NCBI GenBank assembly: GCA_002457515.1
Contig: NTJN01000006.1
Location: 1-43,388, forward strand
DNA from: Pelagibacterales bacterium MED-G40
GTDB taxonomy: Bacteria > Pseudomonadota > Alphaproteobacteria > Pelagibacterales > Pelagibacteraceae
Length of the DNA: 43,388 bases
Reading direction: 5' to 3'
Shown here: positions 25,679 through 34,243 of the stretch, one piece after another
How positions within the stretch are numbered: the stretch's first letter is position 1
Layout: every line of letters begins with the position of its first letter
Made by a program: the position numbers and the translations under genes
Notes under the pieces: generated by a model
Database searches by the model: none
Told to the model about the DNA's origin: nothing
Seen by the model: only the letters and a program-made list of their open reading frames with translations

Positions 25679-26667
25679 TTGGTAATTTGGTTAGCCTTTT
25701 CGTTATTTTGAGCAATAGTCATTATGTGGTTTACTTTTTGAAAATCAGAGTCACGTGCCATCATATTGTCACTTAAATATCTTTTCCATTTATTGGCTCC
25801 AGATTGACCATGGTATAAACCAACAGTATGTCGCATAATTTGATTTACTCTAGTACCTTTTTTTACTTCATCTTTTACGTATGCAACTAATTTTTCAGCT
25901 ATTTCAGATCTGCTTAAAACATTTCCGTTACCAAAAATTTCTTTTTCAATAGCAGCAAGGAAATAAGGGTTTTGATAGATAGCCCTTCCAATCATAACGC
26001 CATCACAATTGATTAAGTGTTTCTGAATTTCTTCAACTTTTGTTATTCCTCCATTAATTATAATTTCTAAATCTTTATTTTCTTTTTTAATTTCATAAAC
26101 AAGTGGATAATTTAATTTAGGTATTTTTAAATTTTCTTTAGGAGTAAGACCTTTTAAAATTGCTTTCCTTGCATGTAAAATTATTGTTTTACAACCGGAT
26201 TTAGAAATTTTATTTATAAAATTATTTAAATAATCAAAGTTTTCTATTTTATCAAAACCTATTCTTGTTTTTGCGGTAATAGGAAGGTTGCAAGAATTCA
26301 CCATTTCATTTATGCATTCTGCAACTAAGTCAGGTTCTTTGATTAAGCATGCTCCAAATTTATTTTTTTGTACTTTTTTACTCGGACAGCCCAAATTGAT
26401 GTTAACTTCATTATAACCTAAGTCTTCGGCTATTTTACAAACTGATGCTAGCTCCTTTTTATCTGAGCCTCCTACTTGCAGACCAAGTGGTTTTTCAATT
26501 TCATTAAAGCCTAGTATTTTTTCTCTATCTCCATGAAGTGCTGACTTCGTGGCCACCATTTCAGTGTAAAGCATAACATTTTTACTTAATAGTCTTAAAA
26601 AATATCTTTCATGTCGATCCGTACAATCCATCATAGGAGCAACTGAAACTTTTCTATTGATTTTCAA
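25675..26667 (-). CDS. dusA: tRNA-dihydrouridine synthase A
   Basis: A 330-residue FMN enzyme reducing specific D-loop uridines of tRNA. It has the N-terminal VSVAPMMDCTDRHERYFLRLLSKN typical of DusA, the catalytic cysteine in NLGCPSKKVQKNKFGACL, ITAKTRIGFD, and VMIGRAIYQNPYFL in the FMN phosphate site. The C-terminal QIMRHTVGLYHGQSGANKWKRYLSD is characteristic of DusA rather than DusB or DusC. It begins immediately after rpoZ and overlaps the TauE gene. Confidence 0.94.
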   Translation of the reverse strand: MKINRKVSVAPMMDCTDRHERYFLRLLSKNVMLYTEMVATKSALHGDREKILGFNEIEKPLGLQVGGSDKKELASVCKIAEDLGYNEVNINLGCPSKKVQKNKFGACLIKEPDLVAECINEMVNSCNLPITAKTRIGFDKIENFDYLNNFINKISKSGCKTIILHARKAILKGLTPKENLKIPKLNYPLVYEIKKENKDLEIIINGGITKVEEIQKHLINCDGVMIGRAIYQNPYFLAAIEKEIFGNGNVLSRSEIAEKLVAYVKDEVKKGTRVNQIMRHTVGLYHGQSGANKWKRYLSDNMMARDSDFQKVNHIMTIAQNNEKANQITK

Positions 26668-27129
26668 TTATTTATTTTCTTCTGTGGTATTTTTTGCTTC
26701 TTCTTTTAATTCTAATGGTGATTCTGTTAATTGCTCTTCTTTTTTAACTTCTTCAGAAGGTTGGGCTTTCTTTATTTCAGGAATTTTTCTTGTTCTTTTT
26801 GAAGGTAATATAGCTACGCCACTTTTTGAGATTTGACCTTTGTAAATTTTTTCAAAATCGTCATTTTCTTCTTCTTCAATCTCTTCCTGTTCAACGCCTT
26901 CGTCGGGTTCTTTTCTTAGTCTTGTTATAGCGCTTTTTGCTAATTCTTTAGGAGAGACCTTTCCGTCTCCAATTTCTCTTAAAGATATAATAGTTTTCTT
27001 ATCGTTATCCTCTTCGACTAGCATTGGGATGCCGGCATTCAGTTGAACGGTTCTCTCTTTTGCTAAGAGAACCAAGTCATATTGGTTATCGATTTTTTCA
27101 AGACAATCTTCTACTGTGATACGTGCCAT
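26668..27129 (-). CDS. rpoZ: RNA polymerase omega subunit with long charged tail
   Basis: The first ~65 residues, MARITVEDCLEKIDNQYDLVLLAKERTVQLN, with KKTIISLREIGDGKVSP, are a clear omega core that helps fold beta-prime. I start at ATG 27129; a TTG at 27144 would add five residues. The 153-residue length exceeds the ~90 residues of E. coli omega. The rest is an acidic then mixed-charge low-complexity tail (EQEEIEEEENDD, KKEEQLTESPLELKEEAK) with a short ordered-looking patch GQISKSGVAILPSKRTRKIPEI. dusA follows directly. Confidence 0.92.
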   Translation of the reverse strand: MARITVEDCLEKIDNQYDLVLLAKERTVQLNAGIPMLVEEDNDKKTIISLREIGDGKVSPKELAKSAITRLRKEPDEGVEQEEIEEEENDDFEKIYKGQISKSGVAILPSKRTRKIPEIKKAQPSEEVKKEEQLTESPLELKEEAKNTTEENK

Positions 27130-27166
27130 AGGAATTCGAAACAATTATTAAAAACCTCTGATAAAA

Positions 27167-28396
27167 TCAAGTTTTTTTTGTAATAATTACAGGTTCAACA
27201 TATCTTTTTATTAAGATTAGAGCAAATAAAGATAAGCTTATGTAGGCAATGCTTACTAGCGATATAAATTCAATAGAAAATCCATTATCTATGAAAATAC
27301 CAAAAATTGCTGTTCCAAAAGCTGTGGAAAAAACCATAAACGCAGTGGTTAAGGCCCTTATACTACCTAAAAATCTAACACCGTAGATTTCAGCCCATGT
27401 AGATGATCCCAAAACATTAGACAGGCCGTTTGATATGCCCATTAAACCAAAAAACAAAAAAGCCGAATATTTAAAATCATAGATATATAAAATCACTAAA
27501 CCTAGTAGTAATGGAATATTCATGTATGGTATCAACTTTCTACTTGTAAATTTGTCTACTAAAAAACCTGATGATATCAAAGTTAAAATTGAAGTTATAG
27601 AATAAATCATAAAAGATTGAGGAATAACGTAAGAACCCCAAAGTTTAGACTCGGAAATAAAAGATTGATAAATAAAAACACCGGTAACAATCCAAGGCAT
27701 CGCCAACATATTTAATAAAATTATATAAAATTTAAAATCTTTTAAAACTTCCGATCTTTTCCAATTTTTAGTTTCTGTAAAATTTTTTTGACTTTGGTCA
27801 AAATTTAAACTTTCACGAGAATCAAAAGTTATATTTTTTATAGTATAAAAAACTACTGAAGGTAAAATAAGTATTATAATGACTGATATGAAATGCCAAA
27901 TTGTTTGCCAAGAAAATATATTAAGAAGAAAAACTACCATAACTGGTAAAATAAATTCAGCTGAAGACAAACCAAACCAAATACCACTAAGTGCCCGACC
28001 TCTTCGTCTATTAAAATACCTAGATATTGTAGTTGATGAAGTGTGAGACATAAGGCCTTGACCAGAAAACCTCATCAAAAAAATTGCTATTACAAGAAAG
28101 TAAATATTACTTATAAATGAAAAAAAAACTGAGGAAAAAAAAAGTATAAAAATAACTATTAATGAATATTTAAAAAGTTTGATATCATCTATCTTTTTTC
28201 CAAACCAAACTAAAACTAGACTAGAGCATATAGTTGCACCAGCATAAATTGTGCCAAATTGTCCATGAGTTATATTTAATTCATTTCTTAAACTTGAGTT
28301 AAACAATCCTAAAAAAAAACTCTGTCCAAAACTTGAAAAAAATGTAAATATAAACCCAAATATTATAACTTTTTTATTTAAGCTAAGGTTAATCAT
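27167..28396 (-). CDS. Major facilitator superfamily transporter
   Basis: A 409-residue membrane protein with about 12 hydrophobic segments in two halves. MFS hallmarks include the loop after helix 2 (WFGKKIDDIKLFKYS, a degenerate motif A) and a comparable second-half segment (SGFLVDKFTSRKLIPY). It resembles the monocarboxylate/oxalate-formate antiporter branch (FGLMGISNGLSNVLGSSTWAEIYG), but the substrate is not certain. Its start codon lies only 2 bases from the start of the divergent dehydrogenase gene, so its promoter must lie within that gene. Confidence 0.85.
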   Translation of the reverse strand: MINLSLNKKVIIFGFIFTFFSSFGQSFFLGLFNSSLRNELNITHGQFGTIYAGATICSSLVLVWFGKKIDDIKLFKYSLIVIFILFFSSVFFSFISNIYFLVIAIFLMRFSGQGLMSHTSSTTISRYFNRRRGRALSGIWFGLSSAEFILPVMVVFLLNIFSWQTIWHFISVIIILILPSVVFYTIKNITFDSRESLNFDQSQKNFTETKNWKRSEVLKDFKFYIILLNMLAMPWIVTGVFIYQSFISESKLWGSYVIPQSFMIYSITSILTLISSGFLVDKFTSRKLIPYMNIPLLLGLVILYIYDFKYSAFLFFGLMGISNGLSNVLGSSTWAEIYGVRFLGSIRALTTAFMVFSTAFGTAIFGIFIDNGFSIEFISLVSIAYISLSLFALILIKRYVEPVIITKKT

Positions 28397-28398
28397 TT

Positions 28399-29265
28399 AT
28401 GAGTAAAGTATCTTTCATCGGTTTAGGTGTTATGGGTTTTCCCATGGCTGGTTATATATCAAAAGCTGGGCACGATGTAACTGTTTTTAATAGAACAAAA
28501 GAGAAAGCAGAAAAATGGGTAAAAGAATACAAGGGTAAGTTGGCAAATACTCCAATGGAAGCTTCTAAAGATAGTGACTTTATTTTTACCTGCGTTGGAA
28601 ATGATAATGATCTACGAGAAGTTACTTTAGGTGAGAAAGGTTTATTTAAATCAGCAAAAAAGAGTTCTATATACATAGATAACACTACAGCCTCGGCATC
28701 TATAGCAAGAGAACTTTATAAAGAAGCTAAAAAAAAAGGATTTGATTTTTTAGATGCACCAATTTCTGGCGGTCAAGCCGGAGCCGAAGGTGGAACTTTA
28801 ACAGTAATGGTCGGAGGTGATGAAAAACCGTATAAAAAAGCTGAACCAATAATTGATTGTTATAGTAAAAAAATAAAATTACTCGGTCCATCTGGTAGTG
28901 GTCAATTAACTAAAATGGTAAATCAGATTTGTATAGCTGGTCTTGTACAAGGCCTATCAGAGGCTATTAACTTTGGAATTAATGCAGGTTTAAATATGAC
29001 TGATGTAATTGAAGTTATATCAAAAGGAGCTGCTCAATCTTGGCAGATGGAAAATCGACATAAAACAATGATTGAAAACAAATTTGATTATGGTTTTGCT
29101 GTTGATTGGATGAGAAAAGATTTAAAAATTGCAATGGATGAAGCAAAAAAAAATAATTCACCTTTGCCTGTTACAAAAATAATTGACGAATATTACGCAG
29201 AAGTTCAAAAGATGGGTGGTCAAAGATGGGACACCTCAAGTTTAATTAAAAGATTTAGAAAATAA
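28399..29265 (+). CDS. Beta-hydroxyacid dehydrogenase (3-hydroxyisobutyrate dehydrogenase/GarR family)
   Basis: A 288-residue NAD(P)-dependent oxidoreductase. The Rossmann motif GLGVMGFPMAGYISKAGHDVTVFNRT begins at residue 7, so M1 must be the start. The substrate motif DAPISGGQAGAEGGTLTVMVGG and the catalytic lysine in GSGQLTKMVNQ are present. NRT after the second strand suggests NADP rather than NAD preference. Candidate substrates are 3-hydroxyisobutyrate, tartronate semialdehyde, glyoxylate or succinic semialdehyde. It is divergent from the MFS gene and 3 bases ahead of the PNPOx-like gene. Confidence 0.87.
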   Translation: MSKVSFIGLGVMGFPMAGYISKAGHDVTVFNRTKEKAEKWVKEYKGKLANTPMEASKDSDFIFTCVGNDNDLREVTLGEKGLFKSAKKSSIYIDNTTASASIARELYKEAKKKGFDFLDAPISGGQAGAEGGTLTVMVGGDEKPYKKAEPIIDCYSKKIKLLGPSGSGQLTKMVNQICIAGLVQGLSEAINFGINAGLNMTDVIEVISKGAAQSWQMENRHKTMIENKFDYGFAVDWMRKDLKIAMDEAKKNNSPLPVTKIIDEYYAEVQKMGGQRWDTSSLIKRFRK

Positions 29266-29268
29266 ATT

Positions 29269-29877
29269 GTGTCTGAAACAGTAAGTTACTACGAAAGTCC
29301 TAAGGAAATAGAAAAAAAAATCTGGAGTCTTTTGACTATTGCGGTTAAAGATAGGTCATCTGAGTTTAGAACTCCTGTTTTTATTTGTGGTAATGATGAA
29401 GATCTAGATGGAAGAGTCGTGGTTTTAAGAAAAGCAGATCAGCAAAGCAGTCTTATTCAATATCATAGTGATATAAGATCATCCAAAATTGAAAGAATTA
29501 GAAAAAATCCAAATTGTTCAATACTATTTTACGGTAAAGATGAAAAAATACAGTTAAGAGTTAAAGCAAAATGTGAAGTAAATTATAATAATGATGTAAC
29601 TAAAGAGTCTTGGAAAAAAACTGGTCATATAAGTAGAAAATGCTATTTGGTTACCAACGGCCCGGGTACAGTGTCGGATGAACCGACTTCAGGTTTAGAC
29701 AATAAATTTGATAATTTTAATTTTACTAAAGAAGAAAGTGAAGAGGGTTATAAAAATTTTTGTGTAATACAATGTAAAATTAAAAGTATAGAGTGGCTTT
29801 ATTTAGCGGCCAAAGGTCATAGAAGAGCACTATTAGACCTAAACGAATCTAAAAAATTTACTTGGTTGGTTCCTTAA
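29269..29877 (+). CDS. Pyridoxamine 5'-phosphate oxidase-like FMN-binding protein
   Basis: A 202-residue split-barrel flavoprotein. The segment RTPVFICGNDEDLDGRVVVLRKAD followed by HSDIRSSKIERIRKNPNCSILFY matches the FMN-binding half of the PNPOx family, and the C-terminus IEWLYLAAKGHRRALLDL matches the family end. It may be the Alr4036-like subgroup rather than true PdxH, because the typical PdxH active-site ending RLHDR is not seen. The start is GTG at 29269, 3 bases after the previous stop. It ends 3 bases from the convergent gamma-carbonic anhydrase gene. Confidence 0.8.
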   Translation: MSETVSYYESPKEIEKKIWSLLTIAVKDRSSEFRTPVFICGNDEDLDGRVVVLRKADQQSSLIQYHSDIRSSKIERIRKNPNCSILFYGKDEKIQLRVKAKCEVNYNNDVTKESWKKTGHISRKCYLVTNGPGTVSDEPTSGLDNKFDNFNFTKEESEEGYKNFCVIQCKIKSIEWLYLAAKGHRRALLDLNESKKFTWLVP

Positions 29878-29880
29878 AAA

Positions 29881-30384
29881 CTATTTCTTATACTTTTTAT
29901 AATTTTCCACATAATGTTTTGCGTTTTCTTTTATGTGTTTAATCTCTTCGTCAGTTACTTGTCTTACCACTTTTCCAGGACTACCAAGAACTAATGATCT
30001 TTCAGGAATCACTTTATTTTCTGTTACTAAAGCATTTGCTCCTATAATTGAATATTTTCCTATTTTGGCTTTATTTAAAATTGTACTTCCAATGCCAATT
30101 AAACAATCATCTTCGATCACACACCCGTGCAACATTACTAGATGTCCTACAGTTACATTTTTTCCTATTATAGCCGGACATCCTGGATCGGTATGTACTA
30201 CACTTCCATCTTGTATATTAGACCCTTCACCAATTGTTATAGGTTCCACATCTCCTCTTAGAGTTGCATTAAACCAAATATTTGCGTCTTTTTTTAAAGT
30301 TACATTACCAATTAAAACTGAATTAGGTGCAAACCAACTATCTTTGTCTAACTTCGGACTTATATTGTTGAAATCATAAATCAT
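29881..30384 (-). CDS. Gamma carbonic anhydrase-like hexapeptide protein
   Basis: A 167-residue left-handed beta-helix protein of the gamma-CA/YrdA/PaaY family. The three zinc-ligand histidines are in place: H64 in SVVHTDPGCP, and H81 and H86 in VGHLVMLHGCVIEDD. RGDVEPITIGEGSNIQDGSVVH is a family hallmark. Many such proteins in bacteria have weak or unknown CO2 hydration activity, so the role is likely but unproven. It is divergent from the thioredoxin-fold gene with only 20 bases between start codons. Confidence 0.88.
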   Translation of the reverse strand: MIYDFNNISPKLDKDSWFAPNSVLIGNVTLKKDANIWFNATLRGDVEPITIGEGSNIQDGSVVHTDPGCPAIIGKNVTVGHLVMLHGCVIEDDCLIGIGSTILNKAKIGKYSIIGANALVTENKVIPERSLVLGSPGKVVRQVTDEEIKHIKENAKHYVENYKKYKK

Positions 30385-30404
30385 TATTATATTTATAATA
30401 TATT

Positions 30405-30959
30405 ATGGTTTTAACAAAAACTCCAATATGCAATTTTGGTGAGAAGCCACATTCTTTTCAATTAAAAGGTGTTGATAATAAATTATATAGACTTGAGGAT
30501 TGTTTGGGCAAAAATGGAACGCTTGTAATGTTTATCTGCAACCACTGTCCTTATGTAAAAGCTATAGTTGCTGATATTGTAGATGATTGTGTGTCTTTAG
30601 AAAAAGAAGGTATAAAATCTATAGCGATAATGTCAAACGATACTAAAAATTACCCTGAGGACTCTTTTAAAAATATGATCGCCTTTAGTAATAAATATAA
30701 ATTTAATTTTCCATATTTAATTGATGAAAATCAAGATATTGCTAAAAAGTATGGCGCGGTTTGTACGCCAGATTTTTTTGGTTATAACAATAAACTAGAA
30801 TTGCAATACAGAGGAAGAATACGAGAACTTAAAGGTTTAAAACCAGTAACAAGTTCTAAAAGTGATCTTTTAAAAGCTATGAGATTAATTATCGAAACAG
30901 GACAAGGACCCAAAAATCAAATACCAAGTATGGGTTGTAATATTAAGTGGGCTAAATAA
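30405..30959 (+). CDS. Thioredoxin-fold (AhpC/TSA or redoxin-like) protein with CNHC site
   Basis: A 184-residue cytosolic protein with no signal peptide. The redox motif CNHCPYVKA (near residue 45) follows a GTLVMFIC strand, and AVCTPDFFGYN supplies the cis-proline region. The C-terminal IPSMGCNIKWA is typical of this thioredoxin family found widely in bacteria. It is likely a thiol oxidoreductase or peroxidase-like protein; the partner is unknown. Its stop shares a base with the GT4 start (TAATG). Confidence 0.82.
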   Translation: MVLTKTPICNFGEKPHSFQLKGVDNKLYRLEDCLGKNGTLVMFICNHCPYVKAIVADIVDDCVSLEKEGIKSIAIMSNDTKNYPEDSFKNMIAFSNKYKFNFPYLIDENQDIAKKYGAVCTPDFFGYNNKLELQYRGRIRELKGLKPVTSSKSDLLKAMRLIIETGQGPKNQIPSMGCNIKWAK

Positions 30960-32050
30960 TGTTTGTGATATCAACAAGAAATTTTCCTCCTGATGTGGGT
31001 GGCATACAAAACCTAATGGAAGGATTAGCCAAGGCTTTAACAAATCATGGACCTGTTAAAATTTTCGCTGATAATTTTACTGATTGTGAAAAATATGATG
31101 ATAGGTCTGAATTATCGATACAAAGGGTTTCGGGCTTTAAGATTTTTAGAAAATATAGAAAAGCAAATTTAGTTAACTCTTTCATAAAAGATAATAACAT
31201 TAGAGCAGTATTTTTCGATCATTGGAAAAGTTTAGAAAATATAAACAAGGATTATCTTAAAAATATACCAAGTTTTTGTTTAATACATTCCAAAGAAATT
31301 AATCACAACATTGGCACATCGCTTAATAATAGAATGATTAAATCTTTATCAAAAGCAAAACATATTATTGCAAATTCCAATTTTACTAAAAAATTAGCTA
31401 TAGAATGTGGAATAAGCAATCAAAACATCACTATCATTCATCCTGGATGTAATTATCCAATAAAAGTAGAGGAGGAATATAAAATTAAAGCCAAGGAAAT
31501 ATTCAATGATAGTTTTCCAAAAATAATAACCATTGCAAGGTTAGATAAAAGAAAAAGTCACCAAAATATTCTAATGAGTATTAAAAATTTAAAATCTAAA
31601 TATCCAAAAATAAAATATATTAGTATCGGCGATGGTGAAGAAAGACAAAATCTTGAAAAATTGAAAGATGAATTAGGTTTAAACAATGAAGTTATGTTAA
31701 TCAATAAATCAAATGAGGAATTAAAAGTTGCACTTTTAGATTCATCTGATTTATTTTTAATGCCATCCATCTCCTACAGAAAATCAGTTGAGGGATTTGG
31801 GATCTCATACATTGAAGCTGCTTCATATGGAAAAGCTTCTATTGGTGGAAAAGATGGAGGAGCTAACGATGCCATTCAAGATGGTATAACAGGTTATATT
31901 TGCGATGGGAGTGATCTTAATTCAATATATGAAACTGTAATTAAATTTTTTGAAGAAAATAGATATAAAAGTTTAGGATCTAAAGCAAAAGAATTTTCAA
32001 AACAATTTAAATGGAATAAAATTATAAAAGAATATTTAAAACTAATTTAA
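30959..32050 (+). CDS. Glycosyltransferase family 4 protein
   Basis: A 363-residue GT-B fold enzyme. The N-terminal STRNFPPDVGGIQNLMEGLAKAL has the glycine-rich acceptor loop. The donor half begins near residue 180 (KIITIARLDKRKSHQNIL). The EX7E-type segment EGFGISYIEAASYGK (near residue 273) precedes GGKDGGANDAIQDGITGYIC. It probably transfers a nucleotide-sugar hexose to a lipid-linked or surface glycan in the cytoplasm. It overlaps the convergent GT9 gene by 9 bases, so the two ends share coding DNA. Confidence 0.88.
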   Translation: MFVISTRNFPPDVGGIQNLMEGLAKALTNHGPVKIFADNFTDCEKYDDRSELSIQRVSGFKIFRKYRKANLVNSFIKDNNIRAVFFDHWKSLENINKDYLKNIPSFCLIHSKEINHNIGTSLNNRMIKSLSKAKHIIANSNFTKKLAIECGISNQNITIIHPGCNYPIKVEEEYKIKAKEIFNDSFPKIITIARLDKRKSHQNILMSIKNLKSKYPKIKYISIGDGEERQNLEKLKDELGLNNEVMLINKSNEELKVALLDSSDLFLMPSISYRKSVEGFGISYIEAASYGKASIGGKDGGANDAIQDGITGYICDGSDLNSIYETVIKFFEENRYKSLGSKAKEFSKQFKWNKIIKEYLKLI

Positions 32051-32971
32051 GTATTTCTTAACTTCTCCTAAAACAGTACTTACATCTAAATCATTTAAAT
32101 TCTCTACTGATAATGTTTTTAAGTTTGTAGTTTCTATACTGACTTTTTTTGCTGTAGTATGGCTTCCAAATAACACCAAACCTTTCTTGTTTAAATGAGA
32201 GCATATATGTGCGGGTCCAGTATCATTTGAAATAATGAAACTAGCGTTATTAATTAATGAAATTAACTGATTTAAGTTTAAAATATTATTTTTATCCAAA
32301 ATTACATGAGCATTAAATTTTCTTGAGGCTTCAATTTCACCATTTCCAGGCGCTAAAGCAATTTCATAATTCTTAAAAATTTTTTTTAATTCATCTATTA
32401 GCTCTCTATAATACGGCCACATTTTTTTAATATGTTTTTTGGAACAAAAAGGGAAAATTAAAATATAATTATTTTTAAATAATTTATTTGTTAAACTTTT
32501 AGTATCAGTCAAAGCCCACGATAAATTTGCTTTTTTGGTATTTAGAGTTTTTATACCGCTCTTTCTTAATTGAACTTCCATTCTTTCTAGAACAGGATCT
32601 TGATCAAAATCTTTTTTTTTTTGCCCAACTTCTAATGAAGTATCTGTTGAAGACCAAACCGCATTACGTAATAAAAATTTACGATAAAACTTTGTTCTAC
32701 TGGAGTTTTGCAAATCATATACATGCGTAAAATTATACTTTTCTAAAAGTTTTTTAAGCTTTAAAAGGTACATCAAATTCCATCTTGGTTCTCTTTTGTC
32801 TATCAATACACCATCTAAATAAGGACATTGAGACATAAGACTACTGTAATTTACTGAAGTTAATAATATTACATCAGAATTCGTATAGCTCTTCTTAATG
32901 TCTTCCATAGCGCCATTAGCTTGTATTATATCTCCTAAAGAACCATGTTTTATTATTAAAATATTTGACAT
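32042..32971 (-). CDS. Glycosyltransferase family 9 (heptosyltransferase-like)
   Basis: A 309-residue GT-B enzyme like the ADP-heptose:LPS heptosyltransferases. NILIIKHGSLGDIIQANGAMEDIKKSYTNSDVILLT at the N-terminus carries the acceptor-site motif GSLGDI, and ISNDTGPAHICSHLNKKGLVLFGSH in the C-half is the conserved donor-binding DTGPxH motif. It probably acts in LPS core or another envelope glycan. Heptose as donor is not assured because SAR11-type genomes have reduced LPS pathways. The last 9 bases overlap the GT4 gene tail to tail. Confidence 0.88.
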   Translation of the reverse strand: MSNILIIKHGSLGDIIQANGAMEDIKKSYTNSDVILLTSVNYSSLMSQCPYLDGVLIDKREPRWNLMYLLKLKKLLEKYNFTHVYDLQNSSRTKFYRKFLLRNAVWSSTDTSLEVGQKKKDFDQDPVLERMEVQLRKSGIKTLNTKKANLSWALTDTKSLTNKLFKNNYILIFPFCSKKHIKKMWPYYRELIDELKKIFKNYEIALAPGNGEIEASRKFNAHVILDKNNILNLNQLISLINNASFIISNDTGPAHICSHLNKKGLVLFGSHTTAKKVSIETTNLKTLSVENLNDLDVSTVLGEVKKYLN

Positions 32972-33025
32972 TATTTTATTTTATCTGCATATAATTATTT
33001 ACCCAGTATAGTCAAATAATAGATT

Positions 33026-33418
33026 ATGAATACAAAAATAGACAAAATATTTACTGAAATTTCAGCAGGGGAGCTAGTTGATAAAATAACAATACTTGAA
33101 ATCAAAAAAAATAAGATTTCTGAAAAAGAAAAATTGAGTGAAATTCAAAAAGAACTTTTATCGCTAAATAAAACATTTAAAAAATCTATAATGGAAGAAA
33201 AGCTTATTCAAATTCAAAAAGAAAAGTTAAAAGAGATTAATGGTAAGCTCTGGGATATTGAAGAAGAAAAAAGAAATTGTGAGAAAAAAAAAGATTTTGG
33301 TGGAGAATTTATAAAATTAGCCAGAAACGTTTATAAGTTTAATGATGAGAGAGCTAAACTTAAATCTGAAATAAATAGAATTTTGGGATCCAACATTAAA
33401 GAAGTTAAATCTTATTAA
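33026..33418 (+). CDS. Small coiled-coil protein, DUF6165-like
   Basis: A 130-residue protein beginning KIFTEISAGELVDKITILEIKKNKISEKEKL, which I recall as the signature of DUF6165, a family often found near glycan genes. The rest is highly charged and helical, with heptad-like leucine/isoleucine spacing over about residues 35-95, so a coiled coil is likely. There is no signal peptide or membrane segment. Function is unknown. It sits between GT9 (divergent) and the nitrilase gene (convergent, 3 bases away). The family name is from memory. Confidence 0.7.
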   Translation: MNTKIDKIFTEISAGELVDKITILEIKKNKISEKEKLSEIQKELLSLNKTFKKSIMEEKLIQIQKEKLKEINGKLWDIEEEKRNCEKKKDFGGEFIKLARNVYKFNDERAKLKSEINRILGSNIKEVKSY

Positions 33419-33421
33419 TAA

Positions 33422-34219
33422 TTACTCTCTATACAAACTAGGTATTTTTTTTCTCAAAATCTTTGAAAAGCTTGGATCAATATTTGCGGAGATAATACCT
33501 TCTTTTTTTTTTAGTTCTTTTATAGTTTTGCCATCAGGTGAAATTATTATTGAGTGACCGTAAGTTCTCCTACCATTAAAATGTTTTCCACTCTGAGCTG
33601 GTGCAAAAATATAACAAAAATTTTCTATAGCTCTTGCTTTTAATAAAATATGCCAATGCTTTTTTCCTGTGGTTTCTGTAAATGCCGATGGAATAGAAAG
33701 AAATAATGCACCTTGTTTTGACATTGTTCTATACATTTTTGGAAATCTTAAATCATAACAAATTGACATACCCAATTTACCCCAAGGTAATTTCGCTACT
33801 TTGATCTTATTTCCAGGAACAAAAGTTTTTGATTCATTGTAAACTTCGTTTTTGCTTAACCGCGCATCGTACATATGTATTTTATCATAGTATGAATGAA
33901 TCTTTCCCTTGGGATTTATTAAAACTGATCTATTCGCAAATTTATTATTTTTAATTTTAGTAACTAATGAACCAATCAAAATCCACTTTCTATATGATTT
34001 TGATAAATCTTTAATGCCTTTAAGATAAATATCATTTCTCATGTTACCAACATTTAATGATAGTTCTTTTTTTTTAAGTGAGAAAAAAGATGAAATTTCT
34101 GGAGTAATAATTAAATCAGCATTTTGTCTAACTGCTTTGTTTATATAATATTTAGTTTTTTCAAAATTATTTTTGATGTTATTGTTACTACAGAGTTGAA
34201 TGCAGGAAACTTTAAACAT
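33422..34219 (-). CDS. Carbon-nitrogen hydrolase (nitrilase superfamily, Nit/omega-amidase branch)
   Basis: A 265-residue amidase with the complete Glu-Lys-Cys triad: E41 in ITPEIS, K113 in YYDKIHMYD and C154 in SICYDLRFP. The DKIHMYD segment and RFPKMYR suggest the Nit1/Nit2 branch (deaminated-glutathione amidase or omega-amidase). It lies 24 bases downstream of speDE on the same strand, so it may be the last gene of the methylthioadenosine operon. That would recall the omega-amidase MtnU in some methionine salvage pathways (inference). Confidence 0.85.
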   Translation of the reverse strand: MFKVSCIQLCSNNNIKNNFEKTKYYINKAVRQNADLIITPEISSFFSLKKKELSLNVGNMRNDIYLKGIKDLSKSYRKWILIGSLVTKIKNNKFANRSVLINPKGKIHSYYDKIHMYDARLSKNEVYNESKTFVPGNKIKVAKLPWGKLGMSICYDLRFPKMYRTMSKQGALFLSIPSAFTETTGKKHWHILLKARAIENFCYIFAPAQSGKHFNGRRTYGHSIIISPDGKTIKELKKKEGIISANIDPSFSKILRKKIPSLYRE

Positions 34220-34243
34220 TTAATTACTCAATCAAGTTTAAGT

